Assembly: GCF_014649395.1 (NCBI RefSeq)
Contig: NZ_BMSY01000002.1
Location: 248,001-312,000, forward strand
Direction: 5' to 3'
Origin: Streptomyces aureoverticillatus
GTDB taxonomy: Bacteria; Actinomycetota; Actinomycetes; Streptomycetales; Streptomycetaceae
Length of the DNA: 64,000 bases
Positions within the stretch are counted from its first letter, which is position 1. The number at the start of each line of letters is the position of its first letter. A program made the translations under genes and the position numbers. This document shows, in pieces, positions 25,413 to 34,207 of the stretch. The notes under the pieces are model-generated. The model had not been told where the DNA came from, searched no databases, and saw only the letters and a list, made by a program, of their open reading frames with translations.

Positions 25413-28400
25413 TCAGCCGGCGTCGGCCGGGGCCGACACCGAGGCGTCCGACTGCTCCGCCGCGGCCGCCTTCTTCGACGTCGCGGTCTTCGCCGCCTTC
25501 TTGGCCGTCGTCTTCTTGGCGGTCGTCTTCTTCGCCGCCGTCTTCTTGGCCGCGGTCTTCTTCGTCGCGGCCTTCTTGGCGGTGGCCTTCTTGGCCGTCT
25601 TGCGCGCCGTCTTCTTGGCGGCCGGAGCGGCTTCCTCGGCGGCGTCGGCGGCGGGCGCCTCGGCCTGACCCTCGGACGGCTGCTCCGCGACGGCCTCGGC
25701 CGGCCTGTCCGCGGCGGGGACGACCACGACGGCCGTCTCCGCGGGCGCGGTCGGCGCGGTCGCCTTGCGGACGGCACGGCGGCGCGGGCGCGCCGGGGCC
25801 TCGGCGGCCGGCTCCGCGACCGGCTCGGCCGGGGCAGCCTGCGCGACGGGCTCGGCGACCGCCTCCGGCTTGGCCGGCTCCGCGATGATCACCTCGCCGC
25901 TGTCCGCCGCGGCCTTGGGCGAGCCGGCCGGAGCCGTCGCCTTACGGGTCGCGCGCCGCCGCGTACGCCCCTTGGGCGCCGCGTCGTCCTCGACGGGAGC
26001 GGCGGGCGCCTCCGCGGGAGCGGCCTCGGCGACGGGAGCGGCCGGGGCCTCGGCGGCCACGGTCTCCTCGGCCGGAGCGGCGACCGGAGCGGCCTCCGCC
26101 TTGCCCCTGCCCGCACGGGACTTGGCCTTCTTCTCGGCGCGCCCGGACTTCTCGGCGCGCTCCTCCCGCTTCTCCTCGCGCGCGGGCTTCTCCTCGCGCT
26201 CGGACGTGTCCGCCTCGGCCGTCTCCGACTTCGGCGCACCCGCGGGAGCGGACGCCCGACGCGTGGCACGGCGCCGCGAACGGCCACGGGAAGCGGCCTC
26301 CTCGGCCTCGGCCGGGCTGCTGTACAGCTCCTCGTCCGGCACGAAGTCCGGCTCGGGCAGCGCGACCGGCTCGGCGACCTCCGCGGCGACCTCGGCCGCC
26401 GTCTCGGCGGTCTCGTGCGTGTGGTCGTGCGCCGCGGCCTGGTCGCCGCCGCGCCCGCGCTTCTTGCGCTTGCCGCCGCCACCGGCGGTCGTCGCCTGGT
26501 CCATGTGCACGATCACGCCGCGGCCGTTGCAGTGCACACAGGTCTCTGAGAAGGACTCCAGAAGGCCCTGGCCCACCCGCTTGCGGGTCATCTGCACCAG
26601 ACCCAGCGACGTGACCTCGGCGACCTGGTGCTTGGTCCGGTCCCGGCCCAGGCACTCCAGCATCCGCCGAAGCACCAGGTCCCGGTTGGACTCCAGGACC
26701 ATGTCGATGAAGTCGATGACGACGATGCCGCCCAGGTCGCGCAGCCGCAGCTGGCGCACGATCTCCTCGGCCGCCTCCAGGTTGTTCCTGGTGACGGTCT
26801 CTTCGAGGTTGCCGCCCTGACCGGTGAACTTGCCGGTGTTGACGTCGATCACGACCATGGCCTCGGTCTTGTCGATCACCAGCGAACCGCCGCTCGGCAG
26901 CCACACCTTGCGGTCGAGCGCCTTGGCGAGCTGCTCGTCGATGCGGTACGTCGCGAAGACGTCGACCTCGGACGTCCACCGCTGCAAGCGGTCCGCGAGG
27001 TCGGGGGCGACGTGCGCGACGTATCCGTGGATGGTCTCCCACGCCTCGTCGCCGCTGATGATGACCTTCGAGAAGTCCTCGTTGAAGATGTCGCGGACCA
27101 CCCGGACGGTCATGTCCGGCTCGCCGTAGAGCAGGCTCGGCGAGCTGGTCGTGGTCATCTTCGACTTCTTGAGGATCTCCTCCCACTGCCCCTGGAGCCG
27201 CTCGACGTCACGGCGCAGCTCGTCCTCGCTCGCGCCCTCGGCGGCGGTGCGCACGATGACGCCCGCGTCCTCGGGGACGATCTTCTTGAGGATGGTCTTC
27301 AGGCGCGCGCGCTCGGTGTCGGGCAGCTTGCGGCTGATGCCGGTCATCGACCCTTCGGGCACGTAGACCAGGTAGCGGCCGGGCAGCGAGACCTGGCTGG
27401 TCAGGCGGGCGCCCTTGTGGCCGATCGGGTCCTTGGTGACCTGCACGAGCACGGACTGGCCGGACTTCAGGGCGGACTCGATGCGGCGCGGCCCGTTGGC
27501 CATGCCGAGCGCCTCGAAGTTGACCTCACCGGCGTACAGGACGGCGTTGCGGCCCTTGCCGATGTCGATGAAGGCGGCCTCCATCGACGGCAGCACGTTC
27601 TGCACCTTGCCCAGGTAGACGTTGCCGACGTAACTCGTCGACTGCTCCTTGTTGACGTAGTGCTCGACGAGCACGTTGTCCTCGAGGACGCCGATCTGGG
27701 TGCGGTCGCCGTTCTGACGGACGATCATCTCCCGGTTGACCGCCTCGCGGCGGGCCAGGAACTCGGCCTCGGTGATGATCGGCACCCGGCGGCGGCCCTG
27801 CTCGCGGCCCTCGCGGCGGCGCTGCTTCTTCGCCTCCAGACGGGTCGAGCCCTTGATGGACTGCACCTCGTCGGAGGGGGCGTCGTCGCCCTTCTTGCGG
27901 GGCTCGCGGACCTTGACGACCGTGCGCTCCGGGTCGCCGTCGCCCGGCTCGGCCTCGCCGGTGTCCCCGGCGCGGCGGCGCCGGCGACGGCGGCGACGGC
28001 TGCTGCTGGAGCCGTTGGCGGTCTCCCCGCCCTCGTCGGTGTCCTCGTCGGCCTGGTCGGCGGCCTCGGCGGTGTCGTCGGTGTCGTCGTCGCCCTGCTC
28101 GGCGTCGGCGGCGTCCTCGGAGTCGGCCGAGCCGTCCGCGTCGGCGGACTCGCCGCGACGGCGGCGACGGCCACCGCGGCGGCGGCGCCGGCCATGGCGC
28201 TCACCCGCGTCGTCGCCGTCCGCGACCTCGTCGGCCTCGGTCTCGGCGTCGGCCGTGCCCTCGGGAGCCTCGGCGGGCTCCTCGGCCTCCTCGGCGGCGG
28301 GCGCGGGGGCGGCGGGCTGCTCGTCGGCGGCGCGACGGCGGCGACGGCGGCGCGGGCCGGTCTCCTCCTCGACCTCGGCGGGCGCGGCCTCGGCGGGCTG

Positions 28401-29807
28401 CTCGGCCGCCTCGGCTGCGGCCGCGGCGGCGGCGCGCTCCGGGGTCTGGAACATCGGCTCGGCGAAGACGGGCGCCTGGAACACGGCGACGGCAGGGCGC
28501 GCGGGGCGGCGCCCGCCGTCCTCGTCGGCCCGCGCGTCCGGCTCGGCCGGCGCGGTGAACCCTGCGGCGGCCTTGCGGGTGGCGCGACGACGCCGGCCAC
28601 GCGGGGCGGCGTCGCCCTCGGCCTGCTCGGCCGCATCGGCCTCACGGCGGGCACGGCCACGCGGGGCGGCCTCGGTCTCCGGCTGCTCGGCGGCTTCCGC
28701 CTCGCGGCGGGCACGGCCACGCGGGGCGGCCTCCGCCTGCTCGGGGCCGTCGGCCTGCGGGTCGCCCGCGGCCTGCGTGTCCGCGGCGGCCTGCGCGTCG
28801 GCCGCGGGGGCGGCGGCGCGCGTGGCGCGGCGGCGCGTGCGAGCGCGGGGCGCCTCGGCCTCGGCGGTGCCACCGGCGGCCGGGGCCTCGGCGGCGGGCT
28901 CTGCGGCGGCCACCTCGGCCGGGGCCTCCGCGGCCTGTGCCTCGGCGGTCGGCGCGGACGTGCTGCGGGTGGCGCGGCGACGCGCACGACGCGGCGCCGC
29001 CTCAGTCTCGGCCTCGGCGGCGGGGGCCTCGGCCGCCCCGGCGGCTGCGGGAGCCTCGGCGGGCGCGGCCTCGACGGCGTCCGGCGCCTCGGCGGCCTCC
29101 GCGGCCTGCGCCTCGGCCGTCGGCGTGGACGTGCTGCGGGTGGCACGGCGGCGCGTACGGCGCGGGGCCGCGTCGGCCTCCGGCTGGGCGGCCTGCGGGG
29201 CGCTCTCGGGGGCCTGCGCCACGGGCTCCGCGGCGGCCTCGGCCGGGCTCTCGGACGCGGCGGCCGCCGACTGCTCCGTTCCGGTGGCCTGGGGCGCACC
29301 GGCGGGCGCGGAGGCGCGACGGGTCGCACGACGACGCGTACGCGCGGGCGCGGCCTCCTCGGCGGCGGACTCCGCGGCGGCCACCGGCTCGGCGGCGGGC
29401 TCGGCCACAGGGGCGGGCTCGGCGGCCTGGGCGGACGCGGACGACGCGTCGGCGGACGCGGCGGTCTGGGGGGCGCCCGCGGGCGCGGAGGCCCGGCGCG
29501 TCGCACGACGACGCGTGCGGGCGGGCGCGGCCTCCTCGGCGGCGGCAGCGGGCTCGGGGGCGCCGGCCTCGGCCGTCACCTCCGCGGCCTCTTCGAGCTC
29601 CTCGGCCTCCACGTCGGTCTCGACGTCGGCGGGAGCGGTGTCCACGGCGGGGGCGGGGGTGGCCGGTATGGCCGGCGCGGCGTCCGTGGTGGTGCCCGCG
29701 GGCGGTCCCGCGGGACGCGACGCGGCCCGGCGCCGACGGCGCGGGGGCAGGGTGTCGCTGGGTGTGCTGTTGTTCGAACCCTCAGTGGGGTCGTTCGGCT
29801 CAAGCAT
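25413..29807 (-). CDS. rne: RNase E/G with very long low-complexity arms
   Basis: A 1464 aa endoribonuclease for mRNA decay and rRNA processing. The catalytic core lies near residues 690-1100: an S1 domain (YVGNVYLGKVQNVLPSMEAA), then the DNase I-like domain with Mg2+ aspartates in VVIDVNTGKFTG and VVIDFIDM, and the zinc-link CVHC near 1090. The ~680-residue N-terminal arm and ~360-residue C-terminal arm are Ala/Glu/Pro-rich with many repeated RTRRRATR(R/K)ASAPAG basic blocks; the extreme C-terminus is a lysine array (KKTAKKATAKKAATKKTAAK). This core-in-the-middle layout is known for streptomycete RNase ES. The ATG follows GGGAGA by about 10 bp. A 263-bp leader (29808-30070) holds no gene. 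Confidence 0.95.
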   Translation of the reverse strand: MLEPNDPTEGSNNSTPSDTLPPRRRRRAASRPAGPPAGTTTDAAPAIPATPAPAVDTAPADVETDVEAEELEEAAEVTAEAGAPEPAAAAEEAAPARTRRRATRRASAPAGAPQTAASADASSASAQAAEPAPVAEPAAEPVAAAESAAEEAAPARTRRRATRRASAPAGAPQATGTEQSAAAASESPAEAAAEPVAQAPESAPQAAQPEADAAPRRTRRRATRSTSTPTAEAQAAEAAEAPDAVEAAPAEAPAAAGAAEAPAAEAETEAAPRRARRRATRSTSAPTAEAQAAEAPAEVAAAEPAAEAPAAGGTAEAEAPRARTRRRATRAAAPAADAQAAADTQAAGDPQADGPEQAEAAPRGRARREAEAAEQPETEAAPRGRARREADAAEQAEGDAAPRGRRRRATRKAAAGFTAPAEPDARADEDGGRRPARPAVAVFQAPVFAEPMFQTPERAAAAAAAEAAEQPAEAAPAEVEEETGPRRRRRRRAADEQPAAPAPAAEEAEEPAEAPEGTADAETEADEVADGDDAGERHGRRRRRGGRRRRRGESADADGSADSEDAADAEQGDDDTDDTAEAADQADEDTDEGGETANGSSSSRRRRRRRRRAGDTGEAEPGDGDPERTVVKVREPRKKGDDAPSDEVQSIKGSTRLEAKKQRRREGREQGRRRVPIITEAEFLARREAVNREMIVRQNGDRTQIGVLEDNVLVEHYVNKEQSTSYVGNVYLGKVQNVLPSMEAAFIDIGKGRNAVLYAGEVNFEALGMANGPRRIESALKSGQSVLVQVTKDPIGHKGARLTSQVSLPGRYLVYVPEGSMTGISRKLPDTERARLKTILKKIVPEDAGVIVRTAAEGASEDELRRDVERLQGQWEEILKKSKMTTTSSPSLLYGEPDMTVRVVRDIFNEDFSKVIISGDEAWETIHGYVAHVAPDLADRLQRWTSEVDVFATYRIDEQLAKALDRKVWLPSGGSLVIDKTEAMVVIDVNTGKFTGQGGNLEETVTRNNLEAAEEIVRQLRLRDLGGIVVIDFIDMVLESNRDLVLRRMLECLGRDRTKHQVAEVTSLGLVQMTRKRVGQGLLESFSETCVHCNGRGVIVHMDQATTAGGGGKRKKRGRGGDQAAAHDHTHETAETAAEVAAEVAEPVALPEPDFVPDEELYSSPAEAEEAASRGRSRRRATRRASAPAGAPKSETAEADTSEREEKPAREEKREERAEKSGRAEKKAKSRAGRGKAEAAPVAAPAEETVAAEAPAAPVAEAAPAEAPAAPVEDDAAPKGRTRRRATRKATAPAGSPKAAADSGEVIIAEPAKPEAVAEPVAQAAPAEPVAEPAAEAPARPRRRAVRKATAPTAPAETAVVVVPAADRPAEAVAEQPSEGQAEAPAADAAEEAAPAAKKTARKTAKKATAKKAATKKTAAKKTAAKKTTAKKTTAKKAAKTATSKKAAAAEQSDASVSAPADAG

Positions 29808-30070
29808 GCGGGCGGTTCTCCCGTCACGCTCCCGGGCGCCGCGCCTGTACCGGACGTATCCGCGGCTCTCGCTTGCTGCGCGGGGCCGCCATCCGGGGGC
29901 GTGGGCGCCGCACGGGAGCTCTCTGTGTCTTGTCTCGCCGGTTCCGTACGCCCCTTGTGCGAACGGCCTGGCGAAAGTCTTCTGGTCAGTGCGCCGCCCG
30001 ACCCAGGTGGCTCCCGAGTACGAGGGTGGCGCTGCGGTGTTCTCGGCGAACGCCCCTGCGCGGGACTGTC

Positions 30071-30871
30071 CTACTCCGGCGCCGTCGCGGCGGCAGCGTC
30101 GGCGACCCCTGAACGGGGGTGCCCATCGGCCGGGGCGGCCGTGACTGCCTCGCGGTCGGGCGCGAGCGGGTCGGTCACCGTGCCGGTCTCGTCATCGAAA
30201 AGCCCCTGCGCCAGCCTGGTCACCGCTGCGGGGACCGGCGGCGCCAGGTCGGCCACAGCTCGGAGACCGGACAGGACGTCGTCGGGTCGGACGGCAGGTG
30301 TCACGTGCCGTACAACCAGCCGCAGTATCGCACAGGGCTTGTCGGTCGGCCTATCGGCGCGGGAGGCGAGCGCCTCCGGGCCGAGGGCGTCCAGGCTCAC
30401 CACGGCGGCGCGGGCGTCGAAGGTCCGCATGCCGTTCTTCGTGCGGCGCTGGACCTCGACGGTCTCGGCGGCGCGGAAGGCGGCGGCGGCGCGCTCGGCG
30501 TCCGCGGGCTCGACGCCGTCCAGACGCAGCTCCCACACGGAGGCGGTGAGCCGGTCGGCGAGGCCGGAGGTGCGGGCCTCGACGGCGTCGGTGATGTCGA
30601 GTCCGTCGGGCAGCGACTCGTCGAGCAGCTCCCACAGCTTTCGCGGGTCGCGGTGCTCGGTGAGCGCGATCTCCAGATACTCGGCCTCGCTGCCCGTGCC
30701 GGTGGGTGCGGCATTGGCGTACGACACCTTCGGGTGCGGGGTGAACCCCGCCGAGTACGCCATGGGCACCTCGGCGCGGCGCAGCGCACGCTCGAAGGCG
30801 CGCTGGAAGTCACGGTGGCTGGTGAACCGGAGGCGGCCGCGCTTGGTGTAGCGCAGTCGGATGCGCTGCAC
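30071..30871 (-). CDS. TIGR03936-type (DUF2344) radical-SAM-associated protein
   Basis: About 266 aa from the GTG of VQRIRLRYTKRG. The family core is RLRFTSHRDFQRAFERALRR, then AYSAGFTPHPKVSYANAAPT. It usually sits beside, or is fused to, the TIGR03960 B12-binding radical SAM protein, which here is 1.3 kb upstream on the same strand. A CTG codon at 30913 (LGKRQPEGPPP), 4 bp after the upstream stop and behind GAAGGA, is a strong alternative start giving 280 aa. The C-terminal ~45 residues are acidic and Pro/Ala-rich. The molecular function is unknown; a tRNA- or ribosome-linked role is only speculation. Confidence 0.85.
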   Translation of the reverse strand: MQRIRLRYTKRGRLRFTSHRDFQRAFERALRRAEVPMAYSAGFTPHPKVSYANAAPTGTGSEAEYLEIALTEHRDPRKLWELLDESLPDGLDITDAVEARTSGLADRLTASVWELRLDGVEPADAERAAAAFRAAETVEVQRRTKNGMRTFDARAAVVSLDALGPEALASRADRPTDKPCAILRLVVRHVTPAVRPDDVLSGLRAVADLAPPVPAAVTRLAQGLFDDETGTVTDPLAPDREAVTAAPADGHPRSGVADAAAATAPE

Positions 30872-30917
30872 CGCGGGTGCGGGCGGCGGGCCTTCGGGCT
30901 GTCGCTTGCCCAGTGTC

Positions 30918-32066
30918 CTATTCCTTCGTGAGTACGGTCGTGCTGTTGCCCAGGGTACGTCCCGGGCCGGTGTCCGGTTCCCGCCGGGCTCGCGGCACCT
31001 CTCCGACCGGCACCCGCTCCTTCGGTGCACCGAACAGTGCCCGGCGCACGTCGGCCCGGGCCTGGCGCACGCTCTGGCGGGCGGCGGCGAGGGCCTGGCG
31101 GGTGGTCCGGCCCACGGCGCGGGCGGCGTCGGCCGCCGGGCGCCAGACCAGGTCGCGGACGGCGTGTCCGACCGGGGTGAGGACGCTCCGGTACACCCAG
31201 CGGGCGGGGGTCACGAAGATCCACCGAAGGAGCTGCCCCAGGAACCGCCATACGGCCCGCGACACATACCCGGCGACCCGCCACACATGCCCCAGCGCGT
31301 CCCCGATCTCGCGCGCCACGACCGCGATGCCCCGCCCGATCGGCGCGAGCACCCACCGCCACACCGCCACGGCGGGCACCACGAAGATCCACCGCAGCAG
31401 CGTGCCGACGACGAGCCCGATGCCCCGCACCAGCCACATGATCCCGGCGCCCACCCCGCGGGCGGCCCAGGCGAGCGCACGCCCCACGGGCGCGAGGACC
31501 CACGTGTACAGCCACACCACGGGCACCACGAACACCATGCGCAGCAGCCACCGGGCACCCCGCCCGAGCCCCACGGCCCCGGCGCCCAGCGCCCGGCCGA
31601 GCCACGCCAGGCCATGGCCGAGAGGCGTCAGCACGTGCTCGTACAGCCACACGGAGGGCACCACGAGCAGCATCCACAGCAGCCAGCCGATTCCCATCCC
31701 GACCGGCACGACCACATACCGCCACAGCCCGACCCAGGGCCAGACGAACAGGCACTTGCCGAGGAACACCACGGCCGCCCGGAGCGCCCGCCCCACCGGA
31801 GCGAGCACGTACCTCCACAGGGCGCTCAGCGGCACCACCACAAGGGTCCGCCCCAGCCAGGCGAGGGCCCGCCAGAGGGGCCGCAGCGCGGTGTCCCGCA
31901 CGAACCGCCCGCCCACGACGAGCGCGTCCCACACGAGCCGCACCGGCACGACGACGATCAGCGCAATGATCCGCACCGGAAGCCTGATCGCCACCACGAG
32001 GCAGCCCTCCGCCTGCGCGGGGGGCTGCTCGGGCGCGCGGGCCGCGGGCCGTTTCTCCAGGTCCAT
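30918..32066 (-). CDS. Repeat-built hydrophobic membrane protein, unknown function
   Basis: 382 aa, made of about seven copies of a 27-55 residue module with consensus (V/T)xPxxxx(W/Y)xxVLxPxG followed by an amphipathic Trp/Arg stretch. Examples are VVPSVWLYEHVLTPLG, VVPVVWLYTWVLAPVG, VVPAVAVWRWVLAPIG and VTPARWVYRSVLTPVG. The hydrophobic parts could form paired half-helices at the membrane. The N- and C-terminal ~20 and ~80 residues are polar, the latter very basic. It lies between the two radical-SAM-associated genes, all on one strand, and its stop is 4 bp before a possible CTG start of the next gene. I recognise no family. Confidence 0.85.
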   Translation of the reverse strand: MDLEKRPAARAPEQPPAQAEGCLVVAIRLPVRIIALIVVVPVRLVWDALVVGGRFVRDTALRPLWRALAWLGRTLVVVPLSALWRYVLAPVGRALRAAVVFLGKCLFVWPWVGLWRYVVVPVGMGIGWLLWMLLVVPSVWLYEHVLTPLGHGLAWLGRALGAGAVGLGRGARWLLRMVFVVPVVWLYTWVLAPVGRALAWAARGVGAGIMWLVRGIGLVVGTLLRWIFVVPAVAVWRWVLAPIGRGIAVVAREIGDALGHVWRVAGYVSRAVWRFLGQLLRWIFVTPARWVYRSVLTPVGHAVRDLVWRPAADAARAVGRTTRQALAAARQSVRQARADVRRALFGAPKERVPVGEVPRARREPDTGPGRTLGNSTTVLTKE

Positions 32067-32152
32067 GTCGTCCTAGACGCGCACGGCGTCGTTACGGCTC
32101 CCGACTTTCTCGTACGCCTGCTGGTGACTCGGCTTGTGACGCGTACGCCGAC

Positions 32153-32188
32153 TTCTCGTACGCCTACTTGTTCTCGTACGCCTACTTG
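32153..32188. repeat. 18-bp tandem duplication at the end of the radical SAM gene
   Basis: Two exact copies of ttctcgtacgcctacttg. The second contains the stop codon of the TIGR03960 gene and the first repeats it downstream; a weaker third copy lies near 32106. Confidence 0.9.
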
Positions 32189-34110
32189 TTGACGACCGAC
32201 AGCGGCAGCAGCTTCTTGCCGGTCGGGCCGACCTGGATCTCGGTCTGCATGGCGGGGCACACGCCGCAGTCGAAGCAGGGGGTCCAGCGGCAGTCGTCGA
32301 CCTCGGTCTCGTCGAGGGCGTCCTGCCAGTCCTCCCAGAGCCAGTCCTTGTCGAGGCCGGAGTCCAGGTGGTCCCAGGGGAGGACTTCCTCGTACGTGCG
32401 CTCGCGCGTCGTGTACCAGTCGACGTCCACGCCGAACGGGGCGAGCGCCTTGTCGGCGCAGGCCATCCAGCGGTCGTACGAGAAGTGCTCGCGCCAGCCG
32501 TCGAAGCGGCCGCCGTCCTCGTAGACGGCGCGGATGACGGCGCCGATGCGGCGGTCGCCGCGGGAGAGGAGGCCCTCGACGATGCCGGGCTTGCCGTCGT
32601 GGTAGCGGAAGCCGATGGAGCGGCCGTACTTCTTGTCGCCGCGGATCTTGTCGCGGAGCTTCTCCAGGCGGGCGTCGGTCTCCGCGGCGGAGAGCTGCGG
32701 GGCCCACTGGAAGGGGGTGTGCGGCTTGGGCACGAAGCCGCCGATCGACACCGTGCAGCGGATGTCGTTGGAGCCGGAGACCTCGCGGCCCTTCTGGATG
32801 ACGTTCATCGCCATGTCGGCGATCTGCAGCACGTCGTCGTCGGTCTCGGTGGGCAGGCCGCACATGAAGTACAGCTTCACCTGACGCCAGCCGTTGCCGT
32901 AGGCGGTGGCGACGGTGCGGATCAGGTCCTCCTCCGAGACCATCTTGTTGATGACCTTGCGCATGCGCTCGCTGCCGCCCTCGGGGGCGAAGGTGAGGCC
33001 GGAGCGGCGGCCGTTGCGGGTCAGCTCGTTGGCGAGGTCGACGTTGAAGGCGTCCACGCGGGTGGAGGGCAGGGACAGACCGATCTTGTCCTCCTCGTAC
33101 CGGTCCGCGAGGCCCTTGGCGATGTCGCCGATCTCGGTGTGGTCGGCACTCGACAGGGACAGGAGGCCGACTTCTTCGAAGCCGGTCGCCTTCAGGCCCT
33201 TCTCGACCATCTCACCGATGCCCGTGATCGAGCGCTCGCGCACCGGGCGGGTGATCATGCCCGCCTGGCAGAACCGGCAGCCGCGCGTGCAGCCGCGGAA
33301 GATCTCCACGGACATCCGCTCGTGCACGGTCTCGGCGAGCGGGACCAGCGGCTGCTTCGGGTACGGCCACTCGTCGAGGTCCATGACGGTGTGCTTGGAC
33401 ACGCGCCACGGTACGCCGGACCTGTTCGGTACGACGCGGCCGATGCGGCCGTCGGGGAGGTACTCGACGTCGTAGAAGCCGGGGATGTAGACGTTGCCGG
33501 TCTTGGCGAGGCGGAAGAGGACCTCCTCGCGGCCGCCGGGGCGGCCCTCGGCCTTCCACTGCCGGATGATCTCCGTCATGTCGAGCACGGCCTGCTCGCC
33601 GTCGCCGATGACCGCCGCGTCGATGAAGTCGGCGATCGGCTCGGGGTTGAAGGCCGCGTGGCCGCCGGCCAGGACGATCGGGTCGTCGAGGCCGCGGTCC
33701 TTGGACTCCAGCGGGATGCCCGCCAGTTCCAGGGCCGTGAGCATGTTCGTGTAGCCCAGCTCCGTGGAGAAGCTCAGGCCGAACACGTCGAAGGCGCGGA
33801 CGGGCCGGTGGCTGTCCACCGTGAACTGCGGGACCTTGTGCTCCCGCATCAGCTCCTCGAGGTCCGGCCACACGCTGTACGTGCGCTCGGCGAGGACGCC
33901 CTCGCGCTCGTTCAGGACCTCGTACAGGATCATGACGCCCTGGTTGGGCAGGCCGACCTCGTACGCGTCGGGGTACATCAGGGCCCAGCGGACGTCGCAC
34001 TCGTCCCACGCCTTGACGGTGGAGTTGAGCTCACCGCCTACGTACTGGATCGGCTTCTGCACATGCGGGAGCAGGGCTTCGAGCTGCGGGAAAACCGACT
34101 CGACAGACAT
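32182..34110 (-). CDS. TIGR03960-type B12-binding radical SAM protein
   Basis: 642 aa. Residues ~1-190 form a cobalamin-binding-like region (FGLSFSTELGYTNMLTAL, VLAGGHAAFNPEP). The radical SAM motif is GCTRGCRFCQAG (CxxxCxxC) near residue 277. A Cys-rich end (CRWTPCFDCGVCPA) near residue 620 may hold an extra cluster. The enzyme should cleave SAM to a 5'-deoxyadenosyl radical for a methylation or rearrangement; the substrate of this widespread family is not established. A likely operon runs on to the repeat membrane protein and the DUF2344 partner. Confidence 0.92.
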   Translation of the reverse strand: MSVESVFPQLEALLPHVQKPIQYVGGELNSTVKAWDECDVRWALMYPDAYEVGLPNQGVMILYEVLNEREGVLAERTYSVWPDLEELMREHKVPQFTVDSHRPVRAFDVFGLSFSTELGYTNMLTALELAGIPLESKDRGLDDPIVLAGGHAAFNPEPIADFIDAAVIGDGEQAVLDMTEIIRQWKAEGRPGGREEVLFRLAKTGNVYIPGFYDVEYLPDGRIGRVVPNRSGVPWRVSKHTVMDLDEWPYPKQPLVPLAETVHERMSVEIFRGCTRGCRFCQAGMITRPVRERSITGIGEMVEKGLKATGFEEVGLLSLSSADHTEIGDIAKGLADRYEEDKIGLSLPSTRVDAFNVDLANELTRNGRRSGLTFAPEGGSERMRKVINKMVSEEDLIRTVATAYGNGWRQVKLYFMCGLPTETDDDVLQIADMAMNVIQKGREVSGSNDIRCTVSIGGFVPKPHTPFQWAPQLSAAETDARLEKLRDKIRGDKKYGRSIGFRYHDGKPGIVEGLLSRGDRRIGAVIRAVYEDGGRFDGWREHFSYDRWMACADKALAPFGVDVDWYTTRERTYEEVLPWDHLDSGLDKDWLWEDWQDALDETEVDDCRWTPCFDCGVCPAMQTEIQVGPTGKKLLPLSVVNK

Positions 34111-34207
34111 CGCTGGACCTTCGTGAGCTGACAGGGGTGACCCTCAAGCCTAACGTGGCCCGGGCCGCGACCCGTACCCCGATCGGCCGACCCCCGGCCC
34201 ACGGGGC

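Noticed and set aside
26628..30851. A 1407-codon open frame on the plus strand
   Set aside because: It is antisense to rne and its repeats; the composition simply mirrors the Ala/Arg-rich coding strand, and RNase E motifs are clear on the other strand.
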